A stretch of DNA of 35,464 nucleotides from an uncultured Flavobacteriaceae bacterium (GCA_937959395.1 CALGLR010000070.1:1-35464), one strand, 5' to 3'; positions 16,567 to 26,873 are shown, counted from the stretch's first letter. The notes: generated from the letters alone by a model not told the origin. Numbers and translations: made by a program.

Positions 16567-17367
16567 ATGAAGAAAATTTTACTTAACAAATTTTTCCTTT
16601 TTTCTTTAATTAGTATAATAGGGATTTCTAAAACTAATGCGCAATTAGATATTGAATACGCATTCGAGGGTACAACGTTTGAGGGTTGGCAACCCCAAGG
16701 AGGTACAGGTGCTTTTGTGTCTACTTTTGCAAATAATCCAAACGGAGCGTTAGAAATTAGTTGGACGCCAGGTGCGAATACTAAAAATGTAATAATGTAT
16801 GGTCCTGCAGAGGTGGCTACATTAGATGCAGATGCTTATAAATTTATGCAAGTGAAAATAAGTAACACTTCTGCGCAAATGGATATTATGAGAATTAGAG
16901 TTAGAGTAGCTGGTGGTAGCTTTTCAAATGCTATTGACGTTCCTATAACTGTAGATGCTGCGGGTGTTTTTTCTACCTATAATTTTGAAATAACTAATCC
17001 TGGTTTCACAGGAATGTTAGATAGATTCCAAATCGTTTTTAGAAGAAGTGATGGCGATGTAATTATTGATGATATGGCTACAATAGAAGTAGACAATATC
17101 TTAGTTTCGACTAGTACAACATTATCAACCCCACAATTCAATACTTTTGAATTTGAAACATTTCCAAATCCTGTTAAAAACAAGTTTAATATTCGCACCA
17201 CAGAAACTCTAGACAAAGTTGAAATTTTAGATTTATTAGGAAGAACTGTAAAAACGATTAATACTCCAACTCAATCTATAGATGTATCGACTCTAAAAAG
17301 TGCAATATATATTGTTAGACTTACATCTAAAAAAGGAAGCTCAACAAAGAAATTTGTTAAAGAATAA
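16567..17367 (+). CDS. Secreted jelly-roll protein with T9SS sorting domain (putative carbohydrate-binding)
   Basis: 266 aa. A signal peptide ends at about residue 25 (KTNAQ). Residues ~28-185 form a beta-rich domain opening EYAFEGTTFEGWQPQGG and closing IDDMATIEVDNILV, a layout typical of CBM4/9/16/22-like jelly rolls. Residues ~195-266 (FPNPVKNKFNI ... KKFVKE) are a T9SS type-A sorting domain. No catalytic domain is seen. It is a single gene converging on the aldehyde dehydrogenase operon. It may bind the galactan at the cell surface, but the family assignment is by pattern only. Confidence 0.7.
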   Translation: MKKILLNKFFLFSLISIIGISKTNAQLDIEYAFEGTTFEGWQPQGGTGAFVSTFANNPNGALEISWTPGANTKNVIMYGPAEVATLDADAYKFMQVKISNTSAQMDIMRIRVRVAGGSFSNAIDVPITVDAAGVFSTYNFEITNPGFTGMLDRFQIVFRRSDGDVIIDDMATIEVDNILVSTSTTLSTPQFNTFEFETFPNPVKNKFNIRTTETLDKVEILDLLGRTVKTINTPTQSIDVSTLKSAIYIVRLTSKKGSSTKKFVKE

Positions 17368-17429
17368 ATTCTAAAAAAGTTTTGCTTAGTGCGTATTCTA
17401 CGAGAAAAGAAGTCGCTAATTTTAATTTC

Positions 17430-17483
17430 TTAAAACTAAAAAAAGACAGTAATTTGCAAATTACTGTCTTTTTTTAGTTTTAA
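17430..17483. terminator. Perfect 54-nt palindrome: bidirectional terminator
   Basis: Every base from 17430 to 17483 is matched about the centre 17456/17457. The GACAGTAATTTGCAAATTACTGTC stem part is flanked by A7 and T7 runs, giving a U-tract in both directions between two convergent genes. It overlaps the stop codon of the aldehyde dehydrogenase gene. Confidence 0.85.
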
Positions 17484-18937
17484 ATTATTGCTGTAGATAC
17501 TCTTTTTTTAACTAGATAATCATCAAGCGCTAAGTGCGAACAATCATGTCCTATTCCGCTATTTTTAATTCCACCGTGTGGCAAGTAAATGGCATATTTC
17601 ACACCGTTAATTTGAATTTCACCAAATTCTAATTCTTCAGTAAAACGTTCAATTCTTTTATGGTTATTTGTAAATATATAAGAAGCTAATCCATACTCGG
17701 TATCATTAGCAAGTTCTAAAACCTCATCGTCTGTATCAAAAGGCATTAATCCCGCTACAGGTCCAAATGTTTCTTTATTAAACAATGTCATATCGTGAGT
17801 GGCCCCAGAAATTACTGTTGGTTCAATCCAATTTCCTTTTTCAGGAAGATAATCAGGGATTTTATTCCCATATTCAACCTTACCACCTTTACTAACTGCA
17901 TCGTTAATAATATCAAACATACGATCTCTATCTTTTCTGCTAGCTACAGGCCCCATGAATACTTCTGGATTTTCTTTAGTTCCAAATCCTATTTTTAACT
18001 CTGAAACCTTCTTAACGTAGGCTTTTAAAAATTTATCATAAATATTTTTGTGAACATAGATTCTATTAGCCGCTACGCATATTTGACCAGTGTTTCCAAA
18101 TTTTAAACCTATGGCTAAATTTAAAGCAATATCAAAGTCTGCATCTTCAAAAACAATAAATGGTGCATTACCACCCAATTCCATGCCTAGTTTTTTTATA
18201 GATGTCGTGCTGTCTGCAATGACTCTTTTACCAGTTGCTGTTGAACCAATCATAGTTAACACAGCAGGTATAGTACTTGTCGTTAATACGGTCGCCACAT
18301 CGCTAACAGGACCAGAAAGTATATTCACAACTCCAGCTGGAAAATTAATGGCATGTAAAATTTCACCAACCATATATGTCGATAATGGTGAAAGTTCTGA
18401 TGGTTTTATAATTATAGAGCATCCAGATGCTAAAGCAGGACCTATTTTATAGCCAACGTTTAATAGAGGAAAATTCCATGCTAGGTATGCTACAGAAACT
18501 CCTGCTGGTTTAACTATGATTTTGTGTGTATGTGTATTATCGTAGTCTGGAATTTGTTCATCTCTCAAATTCTTCATGGCATTGGGATACCATTCCAATG
18601 CTTCTGTTAACCTTTGAATATCTTCAAGAGATCCTGCATAGGTTTTACCCATTTCATGAACCATAGCAGTTCTTAATTCCTCTTCTTTTTCTAAAATAGC
18701 AGAACGTAATTTTAACATCCATTCTGTTCTTTCTGTTAAAGATAATTTAGACCAATATTTAAATCCTTTTTGAGCAGCTATTAATGCTAATTCTGTATCT
18801 GTTTTATTAGCTTGAGCTACTTGCGCTATAACTTCTCCCGTTGCTGGACAAATTACATCTATTTTTTTTCCATCTACACCATCTATTAATTGACCGTTTA
18901 TGTATAATTTTTTGTAACCGAAATTTTGGGTTTTCAT
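17480..18937 (-). CDS. Aldehyde dehydrogenase, probable 3,6-anhydrogalactose dehydrogenase
   Basis: 485 aa NAD(P)-dependent ALDH. Asn155 (AWNFPL), the general base Glu253 (ELGGNAPF) and the catalytic Cys287 (NTGQICVAANR) are in place. The overall pattern resembles succinate-semialdehyde-type dehydrogenases, as do known anhydrogalactose dehydrogenases. It lies 15 nt after the cycloisomerase gene at the end of the SusCD operon, which supports oxidation of 3,6-anhydrogalactose to 3,6-anhydrogalactonate in the cytoplasm (the DauA step of carrageenan catabolism in Zobellia, or its L-isomer counterpart in agar degraders). The enantiomer cannot be told from the sequence alone. Confidence 0.82.
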   Translation of the reverse strand: MKTQNFGYKKLYINGQLIDGVDGKKIDVICPATGEVIAQVAQANKTDTELALIAAQKGFKYWSKLSLTERTEWMLKLRSAILEKEEELRTAMVHEMGKTYAGSLEDIQRLTEALEWYPNAMKNLRDEQIPDYDNTHTHKIIVKPAGVSVAYLAWNFPLLNVGYKIGPALASGCSIIIKPSELSPLSTYMVGEILHAINFPAGVVNILSGPVSDVATVLTTSTIPAVLTMIGSTATGKRVIADSTTSIKKLGMELGGNAPFIVFEDADFDIALNLAIGLKFGNTGQICVAANRIYVHKNIYDKFLKAYVKKVSELKIGFGTKENPEVFMGPVASRKDRDRMFDIINDAVSKGGKVEYGNKIPDYLPEKGNWIEPTVISGATHDMTLFNKETFGPVAGLMPFDTDDEVLELANDTEYGLASYIFTNNHKRIERFTEELEFGEIQINGVKYAIYLPHGGIKNSGIGHDCSHLALDDYLVKKRVSTAII

Positions 18938-18952
18938 GGGTTTTATAAAATT

Positions 18953-20110
18953 TTAAAATACTGTATCGTTTACATTTTCATTTTTAGTCGAATATTCAAT
19001 CAAAACTTGCTCGTCAACTTCGAGCCCTAATCCAGGTGCAGTGGGCACTTCAATCATACCATCTTTCATAATGATCTTTGGATGAGTGAGTCGCTCTCTA
19101 AGTCCATTTTCTGTTTGATCATATTCAATCAAAAAATCTGGACACTTCATTCGACCTGGCATGTTTTCTAAATTAGCAATAAAATGTAGTGCCACATGAA
19201 TACCTATAGCTGTTCCCCAAGTATGAGGTACAACATCAACACCATAAGTACTTGCTAAAGCAGCTATTCTTTTTGCTTCCGTTAACCCACCACTCGCACA
19301 AATATCTGGTTGAATAATATCTACAGAGTTATTTCTAAGTAATTGATGAAAACCAAAACGTAAATACTCACATTCTCCTCCAGAAATTGGAATTGAAGTT
19401 TTACTTCTTAACTCGCTGTACTGCTTATAGTATTCTGGGGAAATTGGTTCTTCAAACCAACTAATATCAAACGGTTCTATTTTTTTACATAATGCTAATG
19501 ATTCTCGAAGCGTATAGGCATGATTAGAATCAATCATTAATTCTATATCTTTTCCTAGCAATTGACGCATTTTCTTCACATTTTCATAATCTTCATTAAC
19601 ACCAAGTCCTACTTTCATTTTAATAGCCTTAAAGCCTTGAGATTTGTATAGCGCTACTTCTTGCTCAAAATCACGAGAAGGATTATTATGATCTGTAAAA
19701 TAGAGGCCAGTAGCGTATGGTTTTATTTTTTTTCTATGAGCACCACCTAAAAGAGTCGATATGGGTAAGTTAAGAATTTTCCCTTTCAAATCCCAAAGTG
19801 CTATGTCTATAGCACTTATTGAAGCCACTAATATTCCACGTCTGGCATAATCCAAAGTTTTTCTGTACATGGTATTCCATATGACTTCATTTTCTAGTGG
19901 ATTTTGACCTAAAACATGTGGTTCTAAAAACTTAATTCCGGCTTCTAAAATATTTGCTGGCCCATAGCCTTCTCCCCAACCAAATTGGCCATTAGAAGCA
20001 GTTACTTTTACCACACAAATACAGCGTTCAGAATATTCCCATTGTGAAAAGAAAAAACTTTTTGACAATTTATCTTTAAGGACGAACGTTTCTATTTTTT
20101 CAATAGTCAT
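18953..20110 (-). CDS. Enolase-superfamily enzyme, probable 3,6-anhydrogalactonate cycloisomerase
   Basis: 385 aa mandelate racemase/muconate lactonising enzyme fold. Catalytic K164-x-K166 (IKMKVG), metal ligands Asp194 (DSNHAY), Glu220 (FEEP) and Glu246 (GGE), and the Asp269/His296 dyad (PHTWG) are visible. This KxK plus His pattern differs from D-galactonate dehydratases, which use a D-x-H motif. Its position between the SusCD/binding-protein genes and the aldehyde dehydrogenase fits ring opening of 3,6-anhydrogalactonate to 2-keto-3-deoxygalactonate (DauB/ACI step), with dgoK and dgoA on the far side of the locus. A different sugar-acid dehydratase remains possible. Confidence 0.8.
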   Translation of the reverse strand: MTIEKIETFVLKDKLSKSFFFSQWEYSERCICVVKVTASNGQFGWGEGYGPANILEAGIKFLEPHVLGQNPLENEVIWNTMYRKTLDYARRGILVASISAIDIALWDLKGKILNLPISTLLGGAHRKKIKPYATGLYFTDHNNPSRDFEQEVALYKSQGFKAIKMKVGLGVNEDYENVKKMRQLLGKDIELMIDSNHAYTLRESLALCKKIEPFDISWFEEPISPEYYKQYSELRSKTSIPISGGECEYLRFGFHQLLRNNSVDIIQPDICASGGLTEAKRIAALASTYGVDVVPHTWGTAIGIHVALHFIANLENMPGRMKCPDFLIEYDQTENGLRERLTHPKIIMKDGMIEVPTAPGLGLEVDEQVLIEYSTKNENVNDTVF

Positions 20111-20160
20111 AGTTGAATAGAGTTAGTTAAATAAAAAATTATAATTATTACGCAAAGTAT

Positions 20161-21879
20161 TTATGGTCTATTTTCAACAACTAAAACTTTCAAATTATCT
20201 ATAAAAAATGTTTGTCTACCTGTTATTCCTACATTATCATTATTTCTAAAATTAAAAATGATATTACCATTAAGTGTTGCATCATTGGTAAAACTTCTCT
20301 CTACTGTAAACCATTCTCCTGTTACTGGCGTATTAAATAATATGGTCTCGTTAACTGGGTCTCCACCAATTACTCTATTAAAAATACCATTAAATTGTGA
20401 ACCTGGTTCCATATAAATATCGAAAGTTAGCTTGTGGTCTCCAGCGGCAATAGCAGAATTTGGGATCAAAGTATTAGATAAACTCAAAAAACCAGCAACT
20501 AGTGGCATGTCTGCATCAAACTTTAAAGAAGCGTCTCCGTTGCTTGATCGCTCTGTACTGCGATTAAGTTGTAAAGTACCATCACTATTAGTAGCGTTAG
20601 CCAAATCATTTCCACCTCCACCTACGAAAAGATTATATCCTAGAGTGTTTACATTTCTATCATTATTTACAGCATTTTCAAAACTTGGATTTGAAGCCGG
20701 CTGTAAAACGTTTCTAAAAAATGGATCTACAGGTACGCTTGTAAATGTATTTAGTGTTCTCATATCTACAGATGTTATTGTAGTTCCGGCATAAGAAATA
20801 GTTACAGTATCTGTGTTATATATAAGCTCCGATAATGTTAAAACTACAAGTGTTGCATCTGTCGTGTTTATAGCAACCGTATTAACTGTTATATCACTAT
20901 TAAAAATACCATTAACAGCATTTACGGTAAAGTCGGCTTCAGATCCTGAAACATCTGCTAACTCACCATTTACCCTAAATTGAATTATATTGGTTCCAAT
21001 TGCTTCTCCATCATCAACCGCATTTCCATTTCCAGAAATGACATAAGGTTGGGTTGATGGTATAACTTTGATAATGTAAGGTAGCGTTTTAGTTTGCTCT
21101 GCTGCTCTTAATGTGAGCCCACGAGCATCTCTTGTGGCAGTAAGATCTACCAAAAACTCTCCTAATCTATTGTAGGAAACCTGAACGTTCTCCTCTGTAC
21201 TATCTTCTGGACTGCCACCATTAAAATTCCAAATTCTGCTGTCTGGATTTCCAATTGTTGTTAAGTCTGTGAATGTTAATATACTTCCTGCTTCAATGGT
21301 AATCGTTTGAAAACCTGATGTGTCTGAACTATCCGGATTTTGTGCCGCAGTTAAAACGCCAAGTTGCTGACTTCCATCTTCGTTAGAAATTCTGGCTTCG
21401 GCATTAATATCTTCAAAAACTTCATATTTAAAAGTTGTTTCTAAAGCCCAATTAGCGCCTTCTTGTACAGCTGTTTGCCCGAGATAGTTAACTTGTTTAT
21501 CAAAAAGCTGTTTAACTTTTACCTCTTTTAAACCAGGCTCTTGAAATAAAAAGAAAATTTTACTTTCACTACTAGATCTTCCTGAACCAGAAATAAATGC
21601 GCTTAAATTCAAACTGTCTTCTGGCTTAAATGTAGGTTTTAAAATGGCCATGCCGGTATCTATCGTCCATCGTCTAGAGTTTATGCCCTGAGAAACATCT
21701 GAAATAGAGCTAAAATCGTTAACTGCAATAGGTATTTCTAAAGCTATTGTAGTTTCATCTAATTGTCCAATTGCCGATGTAAACAATTGCGCCTTAGAAA
21801 ATGGGTTAAAATTACCATCGTCTCTATCACAACCAAATACGGCGAGTAAAATAAGTAATAAAATGCTATATTTTTTCAT
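20161..21879 (-). CDS. Surface glycan-binding lipoprotein with PKD and C-terminal jelly-roll domain
   Basis: 572 aa. A lipoprotein signal with Cys17 (LLAVFGCDRDD) is followed by acidic residues, as in exported surface lipoproteins. Residues ~195-275 resemble a PKD domain (AGSILTFTDLTT ... WNFNGGSPE), ~280-385 an Ig-like strand-rich region, and ~395-570 a jelly-roll module (NPSFENAVN ... FFIDNLKVLVV). It occupies the SusE/SusF position 13 nt after SusD. It probably binds galactan chains at the surface and hands them to SusCD. Binding is inferred. Confidence 0.75.
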   Translation of the reverse strand: MKKYSILLLILLAVFGCDRDDGNFNPFSKAQLFTSAIGQLDETTIALEIPIAVNDFSSISDVSQGINSRRWTIDTGMAILKPTFKPEDSLNLSAFISGSGRSSSESKIFFLFQEPGLKEVKVKQLFDKQVNYLGQTAVQEGANWALETTFKYEVFEDINAEARISNEDGSQQLGVLTAAQNPDSSDTSGFQTITIEAGSILTFTDLTTIGNPDSRIWNFNGGSPEDSTEENVQVSYNRLGEFLVDLTATRDARGLTLRAAEQTKTLPYIIKVIPSTQPYVISGNGNAVDDGEAIGTNIIQFRVNGELADVSGSEADFTVNAVNGIFNSDITVNTVAINTTDATLVVLTLSELIYNTDTVTISYAGTTITSVDMRTLNTFTSVPVDPFFRNVLQPASNPSFENAVNNDRNVNTLGYNLFVGGGGNDLANATNSDGTLQLNRSTERSSNGDASLKFDADMPLVAGFLSLSNTLIPNSAIAAGDHKLTFDIYMEPGSQFNGIFNRVIGGDPVNETILFNTPVTGEWFTVERSFTNDATLNGNIIFNFRNNDNVGITGRQTFFIDNLKVLVVENRP

Positions 21880-21892
21880 AATGAATGTCGTA

Positions 21893-23677
21893 TTAAAACC
21901 CGTTATTATTTATAACCTCATTCTCTGGAATAGGAAGAAATCCTTCGTTATTATTGTAATTTTGAGCAGAGCCACTAAACTCTGTATAGATAACATCTAA
22001 ATTACCTGGAGGATTTGCTGGATCGAATAGTTGAATTGTACCATTTGTTCTTGTTAATTGACTACCACGTGCAAGTTCTGCATTAGGAGCATTGTAAGAA
22101 ATAGGCTGGTACTCTCTAGATGATAGATCGGCAAAACGTTGAGTCGCTATATTCCATCGTCTTAAATCTATTACTCTTGTTGCATGACCTTCAACAGATA
22201 GCTCTAATGGTTTCTCTATAAACATTAGATGATTCATAAGTGTATTTTGGTCGTAATTAATTTGGTCGAAACTTGCTACTGGTGTTCCAACTCCTAATTT
22301 AACTAAGCCCCATCTGTCCCTTAATGTATTAAGCAAATCAATAGCTTCAGATATTCGATCTTGAGAGATGTAACATTCAGCTAAATTTATATAAGCTTCA
22401 GACAACCTATTAATAACAACATTCTTTCCAGACTTATTTCTATCTCCAGAAGACGTTTCGGTTTCTTTAGTTGCAATATCGTGATTTGCGTATTTTTTAA
22501 ACATTGAGATGATAAAGTTGTTGTTTCCACCACCAAGATTACCCGCTTGTAAAGCATTGGGACTTAAATAAAAAGGAGTGTCTAAATCATCATTTAAAGC
22601 GACCATTGCAGAAGCTCTCATTGAAACACGCCTTGTAACTAAAGATCCATCACCAGCAGTTATTGTATTCCTTGGGTCTAAAGGGTCTACATTCTCGTTT
22701 AAATATTCTAAAATTAACCACGATGCTGGTAAAAAACGTTGCTGACCACCAAAGGCAAAAGGAGCTGTACGAGCTGCAAGTCTATTATGTAGGCTATTTT
22801 CATCAAACGGATTATCACCCACATTAATATCTATAGTATAAGGAATTTCAAAAATAGATTCGCTATTAAACTCACCTGCTGTAGTAAACATTTTACTCAT
22901 ATCTGTCTCTAACTGATAGCCATTATCATTAATTACTTCTTCATAAAGTCCTTCGGCTGTCGTTATAGCTTGAGAAGTACCTTCATATAAGTAACTATTA
23001 GCCAAAACCATTTTTGCTGTTCCTTTTGATACTCTTCCAAGCTGAGTTATTTCAGAAGGTGCTGGTAAATGTTCAATAGCTTCCTCTAAATCATTTCTAA
23101 AAAAAGTTCGCACATCTTCTGATGAAGATAGGCCAATATTAGCATTATTGATGTCTGACTCATAGCGTTCTCTAATAATTACGTTTCCATTATTAAAAGT
23201 TGAATGTAAATAAAAATGATACAATCCTCTAAAAAATAAGGCTTCGGCACGTTGTTTGTTCCATTCTGCTATATCAATATTTGAAGTAATTGTAGGCTCG
23301 ATAAAATCTAATGCAAAGAGTGCTTGATTAGCAAAAAACACACCACGGTATAATGCCGCCCATTTCCTAGATATTTCCCGAGTGCTTGAGTTATACTCAT
23401 TTCTGTACCATTCTAATCTATCTATAGGATTGTTACCGCCATTACTTCGGTTTCCAACAGAACCTTCGTCAGAACGCAAAGCATCTTCTTCTAACATTAG
23501 AACATAATGATGAAATAATGTATTGTAAACACCATTAATAATTTTATTAGTATCCTCCAATGAGGTTATAGCTTCTGGAAACTGGGGTGAATTTGGATTT
23601 GGCTCTTCTAAATAATCATCACATGAAACAACAACTAGTAGACACATGATTGAAAATAGTATATTTATTTTTCTCAT
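21893..23677 (-). CDS. susD: SusD/RagB-family nutrient-binding outer-membrane lipoprotein
   Basis: 594 aa. The lipoprotein signal has Cys19 (LLVVVSCDDYLEEPNPNSP), and the acidic residues after Cys suit surface export. SusD landmarks include ALYRGVFFANQALF, RAEALFFRGLYHFYL, GTAKMVLANSYLYEG, LSEAYINLAECYI and GHATRVIDLRRW. SusD proteins are alpha-helical (TPR) lids over the SusC barrel and bind the oligosaccharide. It follows SusC by 4 nt. The ligand is inferred to be sulfated or desulfated galactan oligosaccharides from the neighbouring GH16 and sulfatase genes. Confidence 0.93.
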   Translation of the reverse strand: MRKINILFSIMCLLVVVSCDDYLEEPNPNSPQFPEAITSLEDTNKIINGVYNTLFHHYVLMLEEDALRSDEGSVGNRSNGGNNPIDRLEWYRNEYNSSTREISRKWAALYRGVFFANQALFALDFIEPTITSNIDIAEWNKQRAEALFFRGLYHFYLHSTFNNGNVIIRERYESDINNANIGLSSSEDVRTFFRNDLEEAIEHLPAPSEITQLGRVSKGTAKMVLANSYLYEGTSQAITTAEGLYEEVINDNGYQLETDMSKMFTTAGEFNSESIFEIPYTIDINVGDNPFDENSLHNRLAARTAPFAFGGQQRFLPASWLILEYLNENVDPLDPRNTITAGDGSLVTRRVSMRASAMVALNDDLDTPFYLSPNALQAGNLGGGNNNFIISMFKKYANHDIATKETETSSGDRNKSGKNVVINRLSEAYINLAECYISQDRISEAIDLLNTLRDRWGLVKLGVGTPVASFDQINYDQNTLMNHLMFIEKPLELSVEGHATRVIDLRRWNIATQRFADLSSREYQPISYNAPNAELARGSQLTRTNGTIQLFDPANPPGNLDVIYTEFSGSAQNYNNNEGFLPIPENEVINNNGF

Positions 23678-23681
23678 TTTA

Positions 23682-26600
23682 TTAAAAATTTAATCTTAAA
23701 CCTAAATTATAACTAGCTGTAATTGGTATTATCCCTCTATCTAAACCTTTTAGCTGAATATTATTTCCACCAACTTCAGGATCTAAACCAGAATACTCTG
23801 TTAGTGTTAATACATTTTGTGCATTAGCAAAAACATTAAATTTTTCAAGACCTAAATTATTAGTAAGATATTTAGGAAAAGAATAGGAAACAATGATATT
23901 ACGCAATCTTATAAATGAACCATCCTCAACAAAGAAATCTGTATCTGGTCTAAAGTTATTTTGCCTTGGAGATCTTCCTCTAAAAGTTGGTATATCTGTA
24001 TTTTCATTAACTCCAGGTATGAACTGATAAATTAAATCTCTAGATCTCCTATCATTCAATGCATTCGCTCTGGTAGCATTATATACCTCATTACCTACTG
24101 AAGCGAACCAGTTAGACGCAAAATACCAATTTTTATAAGTTAAAGAAAGATTTAAACCCATTTCAAAATCTGGCAAACCACTACCGCCATAGATACGGTC
24201 ACCTTCATTTCTAATTTGTCCATTCCCATCCGTATCAACATATTTTAAATCTCCAACTTCGGCACTGGTTCCAAAAGCATCATTATAAACATTAACCTCG
24301 TCTTGGGTTCTTAGTAACCCATCTGTAGGAAATACTAAAAATGCACCTGCCTCTCTCCCAACTTGTAGCCCATTAAAAAGAGATTGCCCATCACCAAACA
24401 CAGGAAAAATATTTCCAAAAAGAGAACGCTGTACATTATCTTGAATACGGATAACTTCATTTTTATTAGCCGCAAATGTGGTTAATATATTCCATCTTAC
24501 ATTACCCGTTTTTGGCCTGTATCTTGCAGACAGTTCAAAACCACTGTTTTTCATATCTCCAATATTACGGGGAGTAAAACGTTGTCCTGCGAACAAATCG
24601 CCAATAGTAACAGCACCAAAACTTGAAGGAATAACGGTATTAATTAATAAGTCATTTTTATTACCGTTGTAATAATCGGCTGTAAATGTTAATTTATTTT
24701 TAAAGAAACTAATATCAATTCCAAAATTTCTTTGTGTACTTACCTCCCATTTAAGGTTTGGATTCGCAAATCTACTTTGTCCTATTCCAGGTGATAGTGT
24801 GGCTGAGTTGTCTGAAGGGTTTTGAAATACAGCATCAAAACCAGTAATTACAATATTTTGGTAAGAATTCGCAGCAATTCTATCATTTCCAGTAGTTCCT
24901 ATACTAGCTCTTAACTTAAAATTGTTAATAGTAGATTTGATTTTATTCCAGAAATTTTCTTCTGAAACATTCCATCCTGCAGAAACAGATGGAAAAAAAG
25001 CAAATCTATTGTCTTTGCTAAATTGGTTTGTCCCATCATATCTTCCACTTGCACTAAATAAATACTTCCCATCGTAGTCGTAAAGCATTCTTCCAATGGT
25101 ACCAATTCTTTTTATTCTATGGTCTGGTGCAACAAAAGGCACACCTCTATTTAAAAGACCAAAAGAAGTTGCGTTAGCTTCGATTGTACCTAAAGATAAA
25201 TTTGTAGGACTATCAAAACTTAAACCTTGCACAAATGCACCTATTGAAGTCAAGTTGTCTTCTTCTACGGAAGCCAAAGCTAAAGCGGTAACATTGTGCT
25301 TTCCAAATTTCCTATTATAATCTAAACTTCCATTCCAATTTATTAAAACACGTCTTTCTCTAGATTCGAATACGAAGTTATCGAATGCTGTTTGCTGAGG
25401 ATTTCCTGCTTGATCAAAAGTTAGAAAAGGAGGTTGTACCTGTTTTTCGTTTTGATGTGTAATAACAGCACTCATTAACGTTTTTAATCGTAAATATTGA
25501 TTAATTTTATATCCAATGTTAGAAGTTCCCTCAAATCGATATCTTCCCAGAGCACGTGTTCTTGTTAATGCTCCCAGAAGCTGATTAATATTACTTAAAC
25601 GTTCATCACTATCATCTACAACATCAATATTATCTGGATCGACACGCTCTAAATAAGGAAATGCTCTTTGAGCTAATAACAAAAGATTAAAATTAGGTCG
25701 CTCTCTATCATCTATAGTAAAGCCAAATGTATTATCAAAGGTCCATCTATTTTTGAAAGCTCTTAAATTCGCTCTAAGATTATAGCGTTTTAATCTGGAA
25801 TTAATAACATTACCTTCTTGATTAAAATAACCTAAAGTAACACTGTAATCTGAATTATTTGATCCACCAGAAATATTAAAATTATATCTTTTAATCATTG
25901 CAGTATTTTTTACTACTAAGTCCCTAGGTTCATTATCATTTAATAAACTAAATCTGTCTGATCGTGCTGGAGAAAAAGGTGTACCACGACTTTGGTCGTT
26001 AAGATCAAAAAATATTTGTTCTTCTGTGTTCATTAGTAATGTCTTTCTGGTGATAGATTGAACACCTTCACTAAAGTCTAAACTTACTTTAGTTTTTCCA
26101 CTTTTACCTCGTTTGGTTGTAATTAGAATAACACCAGCAGCTGCTCTAGTTCCATAGATTGATGCAGAAGCCGCATCTTTTAGAACGTCTATTGTTGCAA
26201 TTTCATTGGGATTTAAACCTGGATCACCAGATTGAGGAACGCCATCCACAACAAATAAGGGGTTATTTGAACCCGTTAATGAAGATACGCCTCGAATTAA
26301 AATACTTGAACCTTCCCCTGGCTCACCGCTATTAGCGGTTACACTTAATCCTGCGATTTGCCCCTGTAAAGAAGTACTTATATCTCCAGTTATAACATTT
26401 TCTATTTGATCTGATTTCACTTGAGAAACGGCCCCAGTAAGTTCTTTCTTTTTTTGTGTGCCATATCCAATTACAACAACCTCTTCAAGACTACTAACGT
26501 CTTCAATCAAAACAATATTAAGAGATGATGATTTTGTAATTATAGATTGCTCCTTCATACCAACATAACTAAATATGAGGGTCTTCCCAATAGCAGATCT

Positions 26601-26816
26601 TATGGAATAATTACCATCAAAATCTGATACCACACCTATGTTGCTATCTTTCAATAAAATATTTACTCCTGGTATGGGCACATTATCCTCACCTGTAATA
26701 ACACCTTGAACAATAATTTCTTGTGAATAAGTGCTCGCACTGCAAAATAATGCAAAAAGGATAATTAATTTAAGTCTTACTTTTTGAGTATTGGTTAATA
26801 GGAGTTTAATGTTCAT
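23682..26816 (-). CDS. susC: SusC/RagA-family TonB-dependent outer-membrane transporter
   Basis: 1044 aa. After a signal peptide (ending about STYSQ, residue 32) come a CarboxypepD_reg-like domain (VQGVITGEDNVPIPGVNILLKD), a TonB box region (SLEEVVVIGYGTQKKKELTG), the plug with the DAASASIYGTRAAAGVILITTKRG signature, and a long beta-barrel ending in NLGLRLNF with a terminal Phe. It imports oligosaccharides across the outer membrane with energy from TonB-ExbBD and works with the adjacent SusD. It is 57 nt after the sulfatase gene, within the same operon. Confidence 0.95.
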   Translation of the reverse strand: MNIKLLLTNTQKVRLKLIILFALFCSASTYSQEIIVQGVITGEDNVPIPGVNILLKDSNIGVVSDFDGNYSIRSAIGKTLIFSYVGMKEQSIITKSSSLNIVLIEDVSSLEEVVVIGYGTQKKKELTGAVSQVKSDQIENVITGDISTSLQGQIAGLSVTANSGEPGEGSSILIRGVSSLTGSNNPLFVVDGVPQSGDPGLNPNEIATIDVLKDAASASIYGTRAAAGVILITTKRGKSGKTKVSLDFSEGVQSITRKTLLMNTEEQIFFDLNDQSRGTPFSPARSDRFSLLNDNEPRDLVVKNTAMIKRYNFNISGGSNNSDYSVTLGYFNQEGNVINSRLKRYNLRANLRAFKNRWTFDNTFGFTIDDRERPNFNLLLLAQRAFPYLERVDPDNIDVVDDSDERLSNINQLLGALTRTRALGRYRFEGTSNIGYKINQYLRLKTLMSAVITHQNEKQVQPPFLTFDQAGNPQQTAFDNFVFESRERRVLINWNGSLDYNRKFGKHNVTALALASVEEDNLTSIGAFVQGLSFDSPTNLSLGTIEANATSFGLLNRGVPFVAPDHRIKRIGTIGRMLYDYDGKYLFSASGRYDGTNQFSKDNRFAFFPSVSAGWNVSEENFWNKIKSTINNFKLRASIGTTGNDRIAANSYQNIVITGFDAVFQNPSDNSATLSPGIGQSRFANPNLKWEVSTQRNFGIDISFFKNKLTFTADYYNGNKNDLLINTVIPSSFGAVTIGDLFAGQRFTPRNIGDMKNSGFELSARYRPKTGNVRWNILTTFAANKNEVIRIQDNVQRSLFGNIFPVFGDGQSLFNGLQVGREAGAFLVFPTDGLLRTQDEVNVYNDAFGTSAEVGDLKYVDTDGNGQIRNEGDRIYGGSGLPDFEMGLNLSLTYKNWYFASNWFASVGNEVYNATRANALNDRRSRDLIYQFIPGVNENTDIPTFRGRSPRQNNFRPDTDFFVEDGSFIRLRNIIVSYSFPKYLTNNLGLEKFNVFANAQNVLTLTEYSGLDPEVGGNNIQLKGLDRGIIPITASYNLGLRLNF

Positions 26817-26873
26817 TAAAGTTAGGTTTAAATTTTAGTTATCAGCAAAGATTGATTTTCGTTTAAGATTTTA

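Noticed and set aside
17430-17483. Palindrome as an insertion-sequence end
   Set aside because: Position between two convergent stops with A/T tracts fits a bidirectional terminator, and no transposase or target duplication is nearby.
18953-20110. Calling the enolase-superfamily gene D-galactonate dehydratase (dgoD)
   Set aside because: It has the K-x-K plus D-x-N and His/Asp dyad pattern of the mandelate-racemase subgroup rather than the D-x-H metal motif of galactonate dehydratases, and it lies next to the aldehyde dehydrogenase.
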